This document shows, piece by piece, positions 19,139-28,497 of a DNA stretch of 58,791 nt. A model generated the notes under the pieces. That model worked only from the letters and a program-made list of their open reading frames with translations, had not been told where the DNA came from and ran no database searches. The translations under genes and the position numbers were made by a program. Origin of the DNA: AV40 sp035568175 (GTDB taxonomy: Bacteria; Verrucomicrobiota; Verrucomicrobiia; Chthoniobacterales; UBA10450); contig DATMON010000022.1 of the NCBI GenBank assembly GCA_035568175.1, positions 1 through 58,791 on the forward strand, in the 5' to 3' direction. How positions within the stretch are numbered: position 1 is the first letter of the stretch; every line of letters begins with the position of its first letter.

Positions 19139-21826
19139 TCACGGTTTGGATTCGTAGCCAAGGTTTGGTCCGAGTCGTTTCTCCACGGTTGCGATGGACT
19201 CGCTCCGCCGTTGGGCATAATCCAGAATTTGGTCCCGACCGACCTGGCCGACCGCAAAATATTTTGCCTGCGGATGCGAGAAGTAAAGGCCGCTTACACT
19301 CGCTCCAGGATGCATCGCGTAGGATTCCGTTAGTTTGATGTCGATCTTGTCTTCCGCCTCGAGGAGATCGAACAACGTTCGTTTCTCGGCGTGATCGGGA
19401 CATGCCGGATAACCCGGCGCCGGCCGAATGCCGCGATATTTTTCCCGAATCAAATCGGCCGTCGACAAGTTCTCTTCGCGCCCGAAACCCCACGCGATCC
19501 GCGCTTGGAGATGCAAGTATTCTGTGCAAGCTTCGGCCAATCGGTCCGCCAGCGCTTTTGTAATAATGGAACTGTAATCGTCCTGCGCAGTTTTGAATTT
19601 TTCCGCAATCTCATCCGCGCCGTGAACCGTCGCGGCAAACCCGCCCAGGTAATCTTGTAGCGGCGGTCTCTGACCGTCGGTCTTCGGAGAAATGTAATCG
19701 GCGAGACAATGGTTGAACTGTCCGGTCGGCTTTCGCATTTGTTGCCGCAAAAAATAAAAAGTCGCCAACTTCTCCCGACGTCCCGCAGCCGCGGGATCGC
19801 GGAAAAGATCGACATCGTCGCCGGCTGCGTTCGCGGGCCAGAACCCGAAGACACCGCGTGCAGTCATTGACTTTTCGGCGGTAATTCGGTCCAGAACTTC
19901 TTGCGCGTCATCAAACAGCTCGCGCGCCTGTGCGCCGATGGTTGGGTCGTCGAAAATCGCCGGATATCTTCCGCGCAATTCCCACGCATGAAAAAATGGC
20001 GACCAATCGATGTAATCGCGGAGCTCGACAATCGACGGAACGATTGTCCGGGTTCCGGTGAAGTCCGGTTTCGGCGGAACGTAACTGCTCCAGTCGATCG
20101 GAGGTCGATTCGCACGCGCCTGTTCAAGTGTGATTAGCTTCTTTTCCTGCATCTTCGCGCTATGCGCTTTCCGTAACGCCTCGTATTCAGTGCGAGTCTT
20201 GGCGTCGAACGCCGCTCTTTGTTTCGCGCTTAAGAGCGAATTGACCACGCCGACTGCACGGGAGGCGTCCAAGACGTGGATCGTGCTTTCGTGATAATGC
20301 GGCGCAATCTTCACCGCGGTGTGTGCGCGACTGGTCGTGGCTCCGCCAATCAACAGCGGTAATTTGAAATTTTCCCGCTCCATTTCTTGGGCCACATGGA
20401 CCATCTCGTCGAGCGACGGAGTGATCAGTCCGCTCAATCCGATTACGTCCGCTTTTTTCTGCCGCGCGGTCTCCAAAATTTTCGCTGCCGGCACCATCAC
20501 GCCAAGGTCGACGACGTCGTAATTGTTACATTGCAGCACGACACCAACGATGTTCTTTCCGATGTCATGCACGTCGCCCTTGACCGTGGCCATCACGATC
20601 CGGCCCTGCGGTTTCGCGCCGGCTGATTTTTCTGCTTCCATGAACGGCATCAGATAGGCGACCGCCTTTTTCATCACCCGCGCACTTTTGACGACTTGCG
20701 GCAAAAACATTTTTCCCGCGCCGAAGAGATCGCCGACCACGCTCATACCCGCCATCAGCGGCCCTTCGATGACATCGAGCGGGCGCTTGCATTTTTTCCG
20801 CGCCTCTTCGGTGTCGATGTCGATGTAATCAACAATGCCTTTGACCAGCGCATGCTTTAGTCGTTCCTCGACCGGCTGCGCGCGCCAGGCTTCGTCCTTA
20901 ACCCTCGCTTTACCCTTCGCTTTGATGTTTTCGGCAAAATCGACAAGGCGCTCGGTCGCGTCGTCGCGTCGATTGAGCAGCACATCTTCAACGCGCTCGC
21001 GCAGTTCTGGCTCGATTTCTTCATAAACCGCGAGCTGGCCCGCATTCACGATCGCCATGTCGAGCCCCGCACGGATCGCGTGAAACAAAAATGCGGAGTG
21101 CATTGCTTCGCGCACAGTGTTGTTCCCCCGAAACGAGAAGGAAATATTGCTTACGCCGCCGCTGACGCGCACCCCGGCCAAATTTGCTTTGATCCAGCGA
21201 GTGGCTTCGATGAAATCGACCGCATAATTGCGATGTTCCTCTAAACCGGTTGCGACGGTGAGAATGTTCGGATCGAAAATGATGTCGTTCGCCGGAAAGG
21301 CCGCGCGCTCAGTCAGAAGTTTGTGAGCGCGGGCGCAGATGTCGATCTTGCGCTGAAAATTGTCGGCCTGACCTTGTTCGTCGAACGCCATCACGATCCC
21401 AGCTGCGCCGTACCGCCGGATCAATCGCGCATGCCGCAGAAATTCTTCTTCACCGTTCTTCAGCGAAATAGAATTCACCACGCATTTTCCCTGCACGCAT
21501 TTCAATCCCGCTTCGATCACGCTCCATTTCGAGCTGTCGATCATCATCGGAATTCGCGCGATCTCGGGCTCGCTTTGAATCAGATTCAAAAAGCGCGTCA
21601 TGACTGCTTCGGAATCGATCATGCCCTCATCCATGTTGACGTCGAGGATGTTGGCGCCACCGGCGACTTGCTGCCGCGCGATCCCAAGCGCGCTCTCATA
21701 ATCGCCGTTCAGGATCAGTTTCGAAAACTTCGGCGAACCGGTGATGTTGGTGCGCTCGCCCACAACGACGAATCCCATCTCGGGCGTGATGTTGAGCGGC
21801 TCGAGTCCGGCCAGTCTTAAGGTCAT
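19139..21826 (-). CDS. metH: Methionine synthase, pterin-binding/B12-binding/reactivation part (second subunit)
   Basis: 895 residues corresponding to the C-terminal three modules of cobalamin-dependent MetH. The pterin-binding domain begins at once (VGERTNITGSPKFSKL), followed by the cap and B12-binding domains. The cobalamin His is in DVHDIGKN near residue 418. The SAM-binding reactivation domain runs to the end (for example RPAPGYPACPDH and ESYAMHPGASVSG). It transfers methyl from methyltetrahydrofolate. The start ATG overlaps the stop of the upstream homocysteine-binding gene by ATGA, so translation is probably coupled. MetH is normally one chain of about 1,200 residues; here it is split after the first module. 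Confidence 0.95.
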   Translation of the reverse strand: MTLRLAGLEPLNITPEMGFVVVGERTNITGSPKFSKLILNGDYESALGIARQQVAGGANILDVNMDEGMIDSEAVMTRFLNLIQSEPEIARIPMMIDSSKWSVIEAGLKCVQGKCVVNSISLKNGEEEFLRHARLIRRYGAAGIVMAFDEQGQADNFQRKIDICARAHKLLTERAAFPANDIIFDPNILTVATGLEEHRNYAVDFIEATRWIKANLAGVRVSGGVSNISFSFRGNNTVREAMHSAFLFHAIRAGLDMAIVNAGQLAVYEEIEPELRERVEDVLLNRRDDATERLVDFAENIKAKGKARVKDEAWRAQPVEERLKHALVKGIVDYIDIDTEEARKKCKRPLDVIEGPLMAGMSVVGDLFGAGKMFLPQVVKSARVMKKAVAYLMPFMEAEKSAGAKPQGRIVMATVKGDVHDIGKNIVGVVLQCNNYDVVDLGVMVPAAKILETARQKKADVIGLSGLITPSLDEMVHVAQEMERENFKLPLLIGGATTSRAHTAVKIAPHYHESTIHVLDASRAVGVVNSLLSAKQRAAFDAKTRTEYEALRKAHSAKMQEKKLITLEQARANRPPIDWSSYVPPKPDFTGTRTIVPSIVELRDYIDWSPFFHAWELRGRYPAIFDDPTIGAQARELFDDAQEVLDRITAEKSMTARGVFGFWPANAAGDDVDLFRDPAAAGRREKLATFYFLRQQMRKPTGQFNHCLADYISPKTDGQRPPLQDYLGGFAATVHGADEIAEKFKTAQDDYSSIITKALADRLAEACTEYLHLQARIAWGFGREENLSTADLIREKYRGIRPAPGYPACPDHAEKRTLFDLLEAEDKIDIKLTESYAMHPGASVSGLYFSHPQAKYFAVGQVGRDQILDYAQRRSESIATVEKRLGPNLGYESKP

Positions 21827-22911
21827 GTCAGTGCGGGTTCCGGAAGCGTTCGCGGAGCAAGATTCTTAACCGAGTCCGCGATTAGGCGGATGTGTTCCGG
21901 CGTAGTTCCGCAACAACCTCCAACGAGATTCAACCAGCCGTTCCGCGCCCAGTTGACAAGTTTCGGCGCGAAAGTCTGCGGCGTTTCTGGAAAACCGGTT
22001 TCCGAGAGTGGATCGGGCAGGCCCGCATTCGGGTAGGCGCCTGAATAATAAGGCGAGATACGTGCAAGCTCCTCGACGTACGGTTTCATCTCGTCCGGGC
22101 CGAGCGCACAGTTCAATCCGACAACGAGCGGTTGCGCGTGTGCTATCGAAGTTAAAAACGCTTCTACTGTCTGTCCGCTCAACATGCGCCCAGAACGATC
22201 GGTTACGGTGCCGGAAATCATCAGCGGCACTTTTTTGTCTTCGAAAAGTTCGGAGATAGCGAACAGCGCAGCTTTGGCGTTGAGCGTGTCAAAGATCGTT
22301 TCGACAATCAAAAGATCGACATCTCCTTCGAGCAACGCCTTTGCCTGATCGAAATAGGTTTGCCGCAGTTGATCGAAGTTAACCGCGCGAAAGCCGGGAT
22401 CGTTTACGTCGGGCGAAATGGAAGCAGTCACGGGGAGGGGACCGATCGAACCGCCGACGAACCGGCGTTTGCCCGTTTGCTTAGTTGCTTGATCTGCCGC
22501 GCGTCGCGCAATCGTCGCCGCTGCCAAATTCATTTCGCGAACCAGCTCGCGAAGATCGACATCGTTCACCACTCGCTGAAAAAAGCCTTGATCTTTCCGC
22601 CCGTTTTCTGGTTCGCCCTGAAAAAGAAAATCGTGGAGGCCAATCGTGGTCGCACTGAAAGTGTTGGTTTCAATGATGTCGGCACCGGCTTCGAGATAAG
22701 AGGAATGAATTTCCTCGATCGCCTGTGGCTGCGTTAAGTTCAGCAGCTCGAGGCTGCCTTTGAGGTCTTTTCCTCTCCAGGCGCGGAATTTCTCGCCGCG
22801 GTAATCCTGCTCCGACAATTTCCGGCGCTGGATCATTGTGCCCATCGCACCGTCGAGGACGACGATCCGTTCGCGCAGCAGATTTTCTATTGGATGAATT
22901 TTGTCCGGCAT
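21823..22911 (-). CDS. metH: Methionine synthase, homocysteine S-methyltransferase part (first subunit)
   Basis: 362 residues matching the N-terminal homocysteine-binding barrel of MetH. The opening VLDGAMGTMIQRRKLSEQDY is the classic start of this module, and zinc ligands are visible as the Cys of GLNCALG and the CC pair of GGCCGTT. It supplies the homocysteine half-reaction for the downstream gene. The two genes overlap by four bases and together equal a full MetH, so I annotate both with the same symbol. An imperfect palindrome lies 46-69 bp upstream of the start. Confidence 0.95.
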   Translation of the reverse strand: MPDKIHPIENLLRERIVVLDGAMGTMIQRRKLSEQDYRGEKFRAWRGKDLKGSLELLNLTQPQAIEEIHSSYLEAGADIIETNTFSATTIGLHDFLFQGEPENGRKDQGFFQRVVNDVDLRELVREMNLAAATIARRAADQATKQTGKRRFVGGSIGPLPVTASISPDVNDPGFRAVNFDQLRQTYFDQAKALLEGDVDLLIVETIFDTLNAKAALFAISELFEDKKVPLMISGTVTDRSGRMLSGQTVEAFLTSIAHAQPLVVGLNCALGPDEMKPYVEELARISPYYSGAYPNAGLPDPLSETGFPETPQTFAPKLVNWARNGWLNLVGGCCGTTPEHIRLIADSVKNLAPRTLPEPALT

Positions 22912-22956
22912 GCTGGCAAAGAACTAAGCGGTGTTTATGCCAACTTCAAGAAACAA

Positions 22957-22980
22957 ATCTACGCATCATGATATGTAGAT
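22957..22980. promoter_or_regulatory. Imperfect palindrome upstream of metH (candidate operator)
   Basis: ATCTACGCAT-CATG-ATATGTAGAT is a 24-bp sequence with 8 of 10 arm positions complementary and a symmetric CATG centre. It lies 46-69 bp before the metH start on the minus strand, where a repressor or activator site is expected. Cobalamin, SAM or SAH riboswitch hallmarks were not seen. No regulator gene is adjacent. Confidence 0.35.
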
Positions 22981-23054
22981 GCGTTATTGAGTCCTCCTCG
23001 CCTGGCGCCTCTGCGTCTTCTCTCCGCGTCAGGATAATTTGGCGAACGAGCGCT

Positions 23055-23125
23055 GGTAGGGGCGATTGATTCAATCGGTCCGAGCCGGACTGGCGCGGGC
23101 GGTTCGGTGAACCGCCCCTACCTCA
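23055..23125. repeat. Palindromic repeat family R1, copy 1
   Basis: The copy runs from GGTAGGGGCGATTGA to GAACCGCCCCTACCTCA. It contains hairpins CGATTGA/TCAATCG, GTCCG/CGGAC and GGGCGGTTC/GAACCGCCC, enclosed by complementary ends GGTAGGGGCG/CGCCCCTACC. The right end supplies the stop of the adjacent minus-strand gene. Confidence 0.8.
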
Positions 23126-23551
23126 AACGCTCTCGTGCAGACTCTCGAGAAATGATTCGCCCTGGCCGCCCAATCGCTCTTCCAGTTTCTTCGTGCAATC
23201 GCAATCGCAGCAAGCCCATGGCTCGGTCCCGTTCTCGTGACGGCAATTCCGGCGTGAATGCGCGTCCTTCACGCTGACGAGTTCGAAATATTCTTCCCAG
23301 TAGGGCCGTTCTTCTTCCAACGGCGGATCGCAAAAGCAGGTCTCGACCCAAGTTGCGGCACCGTCGCCATTCAGGCGCGCTTCACCCATATTATAAATGT
23401 ATTCGTCGCCGGCGATAGAACCCCTACCGAGGGTGCCATCTTCGATCGAACGCAACAGAGATTCCGACTTGCCCGCTTTTACTTTTGCTTTGACGAGATA
23501 GCGCACCGGAAACGGTAGCACAAAAAGTTTTATCGCGCCGAGTTCCGCCAA
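23123..23551 (-). CDS. Conserved hypothetical protein, Cys-rich C-terminus
   Basis: 142 residues. The core includes EDGTLGRGSIAGDEYIYNM, WVETCFCDPPLEEERPYWEE and NCRHENGTEPWACCDCDCT, with several Cys that could bind metal. I recall similar uncharacterised proteins in cyanobacteria and other phyla but no function. The last Val codon and stop are at the R1 repeat boundary (TGAGGTAGGGG on the coding strand). The start is uncertain; a downstream GTG at VRYLVKAKVK is a reasonable alternative. Confidence 0.65.
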   Translation of the reverse strand: MAELGAIKLFVLPFPVRYLVKAKVKAGKSESLLRSIEDGTLGRGSIAGDEYIYNMGEARLNGDGAATWVETCFCDPPLEEERPYWEEYFELVSVKDAHSRRNCRHENGTEPWACCDCDCTKKLEERLGGQGESFLESLHESV

Positions 23552-23694
23552 GCAGAAACGCCCTCACCTGACGCTTCGCGCCTTCCCCGGGATCGCGACC
23601 GGGCGAGCGCTGAGAGAAGTGAGGTCAAGGTATCGCCGGCGATATCAAACAGCGCAAGATCGACAACAACAAGATCGACATCTACATCTGAGCC

Positions 23695-24967
23695 GTGCTC
23701 GCGTTCTATCGTGCGCTCTTCGATTGGATTGCGCGGTTCGAATTTGTTCGGCTCTTCAAACTTCTGAATCGCGATCAGCGGAACACGTTTGTCGCCTGTT
23801 TTCTTGGCTGGGCGCTCGATGCGCTGGATTTCTTTCTGGTTACGTTCGTGCTCGTTCCAATCGGCCACGATTTCGGCCAGAGCATTCCGAAAGTTGCCTT
23901 TGCCATCACGCTCACATTGATGATGCGGCCGGTCGGCGCACTCATCTTTGGTTGGCTCGGCGACAAGTTTGGCCGGCGTATTCCGCTCATGGCCGACATC
24001 ATCTTTTATTCGGTAATGGAGTTGCTGACTGCGCTCGCGCCGAATTTCACGGTCTTCCTAATCTTGCGCGCGCTTTTTGGAATTGGCATGGGCGGCGAGT
24101 GGGGACTTGGCGCGTCGCTGGCGATGGAATCATTGCCCACGCAAGCGCGTGGGCTGTTCTCGGGAATTTTACAACAAGGTTACGCGGTCGGTTATCTGCT
24201 CGCGGCGCTGGTCTATTGGATTGTGTTTCCGCATTTCGGCTGGCGCGGACTGTTTGTCGCCGGCGCGTTACCCGCGTTTTTAGTGATCTACATTCGCGCG
24301 CACGTTCCGGAATCGCCCGTCTGGCAACGCCAGCGCGTTGAGCAGAAACCTCGACTGAAGATGTCGATCTTTATCAGGCAACACGGCGGCTTGTTTGTCT
24401 ACGCCGCGCTGCTCATGACCGCCTTTAATTACATGTCGCACGGTACCCAGGATCTCTATCCGACGTATTTGGAAAAACAGCGCGGTTTTGGTGTCAACGC
24501 GAAATCGATGATCAGCATTGTTTACGCGACCGGCGCGATCTGCGGCGGTGCGGTGATGGGTTTTCTTTCCCAACAATGGGGACGCCGGCGCGTCATTATT
24601 ATCTCGGCTGCATTTGGGATGCTGTTAATTCCAATCTGGATTTTGGTGCCGAATACAGCGCTGCTTATCATGGGCGGTTTTCTGATGCAGTTCATGGTGC
24701 AAGGGGCCTGGGGAGTTGTGCCGGTCCATTTGAACGAGCTTTCCCCGGCGGAATTTCGCGGCACCTTTCCCGGTCTCGCTTATCAGTTGGGAAATTTTCG
24801 CCGCGGCCTACGCCGCCCAGCAACAAGCGTGGTTGGCGGAACATTTCCGCATGGCAAACGGAGAACCAAATTACGCGCTCACGATGGCGCTGGTGGAAGC
24901 GGTTGTCTTTCTCGTGATAATTTTTCTCTCAGCGATCGGGCGCGAAGAGCGCGGCAAAGAATTCTAG
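23695..24967 (+). CDS. MFS transporter (carboxylate/sialate-type) with C-terminal frameshift
   Basis: A twelve-helix major facilitator with GWLGDKFGRRIPLMAD and GIGMGGEWGLGASLAMES, resembling the JEN/NanT-like group that imports organic acids. The frame is intact to LAYQLGN near 24795. There the reading frame changes at the run GGAAATTTTCGCC, and the sequence continuing the family (AAAYAAQQQAWLAEHF, ending REERGKEF) lies in another frame and stops at 24967. The uninterrupted frame would run to 24978 with an unrelated tail. This is a real mutation or a homopolymer sequencing error. The start is GTG 23695, without a clear Shine-Dalgarno. Confidence 0.8.
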
Positions 24968-25692
24968 TCGCGTTTTAGCTTCGAGGGCGCAAGAACCGTA
25001 CTTTCGCTTGGCGGTTGGACTGCTGCGCTTCTCGACGCTTTGTATACACCTGCACCGTAACGCTGTTCCACGATCGCTTCCGCGATCCGGTCTGCGAGAG
25101 CTTCGCGATATTCGGAATCGCGCGCTTCGCCGCCTTCGAGTCGATTACTGAGAAAACCACACTCGACCAGCACTGCCGGATATTTTGCCAATCGCAAAAC
25201 GCGGAAATTAGCTGTGTGCACACCGCGATTGGCCGAATTGGAAATGGTCATCAGTTTCGATTGGATCCGATGGGCCAGATCAAATGAATTCGCCGAATGA
25301 TAATACGTTTCGAATCCGTGAATACCGCGCCGCCGCGAATCGTTAAAATGAATACTGACGAAGATCGAATTTTTTTGGGCGTTTTCGATCGCGACCCGTT
25401 GCTCAAGCGGAATGAAGACGTCGGTCGTGCGCGTCATCACGATTTTTAGATCCGATTCGCGCAGCTTGCGGGAAAGCCGTTTCGCGACATCAAGTGTGGC
25501 GATTTTCTCCGCGCCGCCAAATTTGCGATAAGCGCCATTATCTTTGCCGCCATGTCCGGCATCGACAACCACCGTGCTGAAAGATTTGCTGGTGTCTCGG
25601 GTACCGGTCTCAACCGGCCCCGGTCCGGTGGCGCAAGCAGCGAGAAAGCCCGAAGCAATAACGAGTGAAAGGCGGTAACTGAATCGAAACAT
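24964..25692 (-). CDS. N-acetylmuramoyl-L-alanine amidase (Amidase_3), lipoprotein
   Basis: 242 residues. The N-terminus has a lipobox (FLAAC), predicting a lipid-anchored periplasmic enzyme. The catalytic domain shows VVDAGHGGKDNG, the second zinc ligand in GGAEKIATLD, SIHFND and the catalytic Glu of LVECGFLSN. It cleaves the amide between muramic acid and the stem peptide, for wall remodelling or daughter-cell separation. Its stop overlaps the end of the convergent MFS gene by a few bases. Confidence 0.93.
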   Translation of the reverse strand: MFRFSYRLSLVIASGFLAACATGPGPVETGTRDTSKSFSTVVVDAGHGGKDNGAYRKFGGAEKIATLDVAKRLSRKLRESDLKIVMTRTTDVFIPLEQRVAIENAQKNSIFVSIHFNDSRRRGIHGFETYYHSANSFDLAHRIQSKLMTISNSANRGVHTANFRVLRLAKYPAVLVECGFLSNRLEGGEARDSEYREALADRIAEAIVEQRYGAGVYKASRSAAVQPPSESTVLAPSKLKRD

Positions 25693-25847
25693 CGGGCGTT
25701 CTTACATTAAAACTCGTTGTTTCGCCAAAGGTTTCTGGATGGACAGGGGTTCTCTTTACGGCAGCAAAGCTTGCGCCGAAGTTTCTTCTTTTACAGAAAA
25801 ACCGCTTGTTTTTTGCGCCACCGGATTTAAAGGCGTTAACTCTAACT

Positions 25848-27101
25848 ATGCGCACCCGATTCTTCTTGTATCCGTCCCTCTGTGCAGCTCTGACCTGCAG
25901 CATCGCATTCGCGGCGAAACCGACCCCTCCGAAAGCGGCCGCGACCGCCGCACCTGCCCCGACTGTTTCCAAGCCGGTAGTCGATCAAACCGCCCAGACC
26001 ATTATCTACTGCTATCACCGTTTGGTCGACAAAGTCCGTTACCCCGGCACCGAAATCACGCCGGCGGTATTCGAAGCGCAAATGAAGGAGCTGAAGGATC
26101 GAGGCATCACTGTGATCAGTTTGCAGGATCTGCTGGCTTGGAAGCGCGGCGAGAAAAATATTCCGCCACGTTGCGCGGTGATCACTTTCGATGACGGCTG
26201 GAAATCCCAGTACGAAGTCGCGTGGCCGATCATGAAAAAATTCGGCTACACCTTTACCATGTTCATCTACACCGAAGGCGTGGCTGGAGCCAGCCTCGGC
26301 GGTGGACAGGCAATTACGTGGGAAATGCTCGCCGACATGCGCGATAACGGCATTGACATTGAAGCGCACTCGGCCACGCACCAGGATTTGCGCGAAGGGC
26401 ACACCATCATGGTCGTTGAACCCGGCGGGAAAAGGACCAAAAAGAAACTGACTGGCGCCGAGTACGAGCAGTGGGTTCAAAATGAAGTCGTCGGCTGCAA
26501 GACACTTCTGGAACAACGGCTCGGCATTAAAGTGAACTGCTTCGCCGTGCCGTTTGGCAATTACAACGAGCACGTGAAAGAAATTGCGCGCAACGCCGGC
26601 TACGAAGCGATGTTCACCGTTTACGGCCAGCCGATTACTTATACTTCCCCGATGGATGCGCTCGGCCGTTACGCGATCGAAGCGAACAAGCCAAAAGTTT
26701 TTGAGGACGCGGTGAAAATGATTGCCACCACGAGCGGTGGCCCGGGCGCGCCCGCAGTTGCCGTGGTAGGCCCGCAGAATTTGCAGACCGAGCCGGCGGA
26801 CGGCACAACCGTTCGGAGCGCGCTGCCGCTGATCAAGGCGAACCTGAGCGCGGTCGGGCAAATCGATCCCGCCAGTGTACAATTGCGGGTCAGCGGGCTG
26901 GGAGTTGTTCCGGCATCGTTCGATCCAAAGACCGGCGTGGTTTCCTATCAGGTAACGCAAAAACTGCGTGACAAAAACTGCACCGTGATTTTGACGGCGA
27001 AATCGGGCGACAAAAAGGTCGAAGCGCATTGGACTTTCGGAATCGACGAGTCTGGCGCAGCCCCAGCGGCGACAACTCCGGCCGCGACGCCGAAAAAATA
27101 G
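25848..27101 (+). CDS. Secreted polysaccharide deacetylase
   Basis: About 417 residues from ATG 25848, which directly precedes a signal peptide (FFLYPSLCAALTCSIAFA). A NodB-like domain follows: TFDDGW near residue 112-117, HSATH near 173 for metal binding, then AVPFGNYN. The C-terminal ~130 residues are beta-rich (possibly Ig-like) and end in an Ala/Thr/Pro tail. The substrate may be peptidoglycan, poly-GlcNAc or exopolysaccharide; the sequence does not decide. It is transcribed towards ffh, with a palindromic repeat between. Confidence 0.9.
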   Translation: MRTRFFLYPSLCAALTCSIAFAAKPTPPKAAATAAPAPTVSKPVVDQTAQTIIYCYHRLVDKVRYPGTEITPAVFEAQMKELKDRGITVISLQDLLAWKRGEKNIPPRCAVITFDDGWKSQYEVAWPIMKKFGYTFTMFIYTEGVAGASLGGGQAITWEMLADMRDNGIDIEAHSATHQDLREGHTIMVVEPGGKRTKKKLTGAEYEQWVQNEVVGCKTLLEQRLGIKVNCFAVPFGNYNEHVKEIARNAGYEAMFTVYGQPITYTSPMDALGRYAIEANKPKVFEDAVKMIATTSGGPGAPAVAVVGPQNLQTEPADGTTVRSALPLIKANLSAVGQIDPASVQLRVSGLGVVPASFDPKTGVVSYQVTQKLRDKNCTVILTAKSGDKKVEAHWTFGIDESGAAPAATTPAATPKK

Positions 27102-27104
27102 GAC

Positions 27105-27170
27105 TGGAGGGGCACGCGCCGTCGTACCCCAAGAATTTTAGGGCGTCGACAGCGCGGACGCCCTCCAATC
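27105..27170. repeat. Palindromic intergenic repeat (R7)
   Basis: Outer ends TGGAGGG and CCCTCCA enclose GC-rich arms (GGGGCACGCGCC, then AGGGCGTCGACAGCGCGGACGCCC). It fills most of the gap between the deacetylase stop and the ffh start. The ffh start follows seven bases after it. Confidence 0.6.
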
Positions 27171-27176
27171 TAAGAG

Positions 27177-28496
27177 ATGTTTTCGCAACTGGGCGACAAG
27201 CTGCAGGAGATCTTTAAGGATCTTCGCGGCCACGGGACGATCAGCGAAGCGAACATTGACGCCGCGCTCCGCCAGGTGCGGCTGGCATTGCTCGAAGCCG
27301 ATGTCGATTTTGAGGTTGCGAAAAAATTCATCGCGCGCGTTAAGGAAAAAGCGCTCGGCGAAGCCGTTCTGCGCAGCATCACTCCCGGTCAGCAGATCGT
27401 TAAGATTTTTTACGATGAATTGTCGATCTTGCTCGGGGGCGACGCCATGCCGCTTGATCTGGGCGAGCCGCACCGGATCTTGATTGTCGGGCTGAACGGT
27501 TCGGGGAAAACGACTTCAGCAGCGAAACTTGCGCGTCTGCTGAAGAAACAAGGTCGCGCGCCTGCGCTCATCGCCTGCGACTTGCAGCGACCGGCAGCGA
27601 TCGAACAACTCGCCACGCTCGGGAAACAAATCGACGTTCCAACTTTCACGCCGGATGCGAACGAGAAAAATGTGCAGCGCGCCGCAGCCGCAGCTCTCGA
27701 ATGGAAAGATCGCGAATCAACGAACATCAACATCTTCGACACGGCGGGCCGGCAGGAAATTGACGCCGCGTTGATCGAAGAGCTCAAACAACTAAAAGAA
27801 TTTTTGCAACCGCAGGAAACGCTTCTCGTTGTCGACGCCGCGACCGGTCAACAGGCAGTCAGCGTCGCAACGCATTTTAATGACGCGTTGCAAATCACCG
27901 GAATTATTTTGACCAAGCTCGACGGGGATGCGCGCGGCGGAGCGGCTTTGTCCATGCGCGAAGTGACGCAGCGCCCGATCAAATTCGTCGGCACCGGTGA
28001 AAAACTCGATCAGTTCGAAGCCTTTGTTCCGGAGCGTCTCGCCGGCCGCATTCTCGGAATGGGCGACGTCGTCGGCCTTGTCGAGAAAGCGGCTGAAACG
28101 ATCGAGATCGAAGATGCGGAGCGCCTCGAACGAAAACTGCGCAACGCGTCGTTCGATTTGAACGATTTCCTTGGCCAGTTCCAAATGCTCCGGAAAATGG
28201 GGCCGCTCGAAAATGTGCTTGGCATGCTACCGGGCATGAGTAACGTGCAGGGCCTCTCGATTGACGAGAAGCAGCTCAAGCGCACGGAAGCCATCGTGCT
28301 TTCGATGACCAGCGAGGAGCGGACCCGCCCCGACATTCTAAATGCGCGGCGGCGTCAGCGGATCGCTCGCGGCAGCGGCTCGACCGTCACGGAGGTGAAC
28401 GATTTGATCCGCCGCTTCGATCAGATGAAAAAGATGATGAAGAACGCGGGCAAAATGAAAAAGATGATGGCGCAAATGGCGCGAATGAAAAAATAA
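27177..28496 (+). CDS. ffh: Signal recognition particle protein
   Basis: 439 residues with the standard Ffh layout. It has an N-terminal helical N domain, and a GTPase G domain with G1 GLNGSGKTT near residue 106, DTAGRQEID and TKLDGDARGG. The methionine-rich M domain has LGMLPGMS and ends in a Lys/Met-rich tail. It binds signal peptides at the ribosome together with SRP RNA and targets them to FtsY. It leads a compact cluster with rpsP, khpA and trmD; the next gene begins one base after its stop. Confidence 0.97.
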   Translation: MFSQLGDKLQEIFKDLRGHGTISEANIDAALRQVRLALLEADVDFEVAKKFIARVKEKALGEAVLRSITPGQQIVKIFYDELSILLGGDAMPLDLGEPHRILIVGLNGSGKTTSAAKLARLLKKQGRAPALIACDLQRPAAIEQLATLGKQIDVPTFTPDANEKNVQRAAAAALEWKDRESTNINIFDTAGRQEIDAALIEELKQLKEFLQPQETLLVVDAATGQQAVSVATHFNDALQITGIILTKLDGDARGGAALSMREVTQRPIKFVGTGEKLDQFEAFVPERLAGRILGMGDVVGLVEKAAETIEIEDAERLERKLRNASFDLNDFLGQFQMLRKMGPLENVLGMLPGMSNVQGLSIDEKQLKRTEAIVLSMTSEERTRPDILNARRRQRIARGSGSTVTEVNDLIRRFDQMKKMMKNAGKMKKMMAQMARMKK

Positions 28497-28497
28497 T

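Noticed and set aside
22912..23050. Cobalamin, SAM or SAH riboswitch before metH
   Set aside because: No B12-box or SAH/SAM riboswitch core could be found; only a palindrome is present.
23640..23694. Fragment encoding KIDNNKIDIYI before the MFS start as a small gene
   Set aside because: The frame has no start codon and is closed upstream; it could be a remnant of an upstream gene but too little remains to identify it.
25842..27029. 395-residue open frame on the minus strand opposite the deacetylase
   Set aside because: It is the mirror of a well-supported polysaccharide deacetylase; the long frame follows from GC-rich codons and has no domain.
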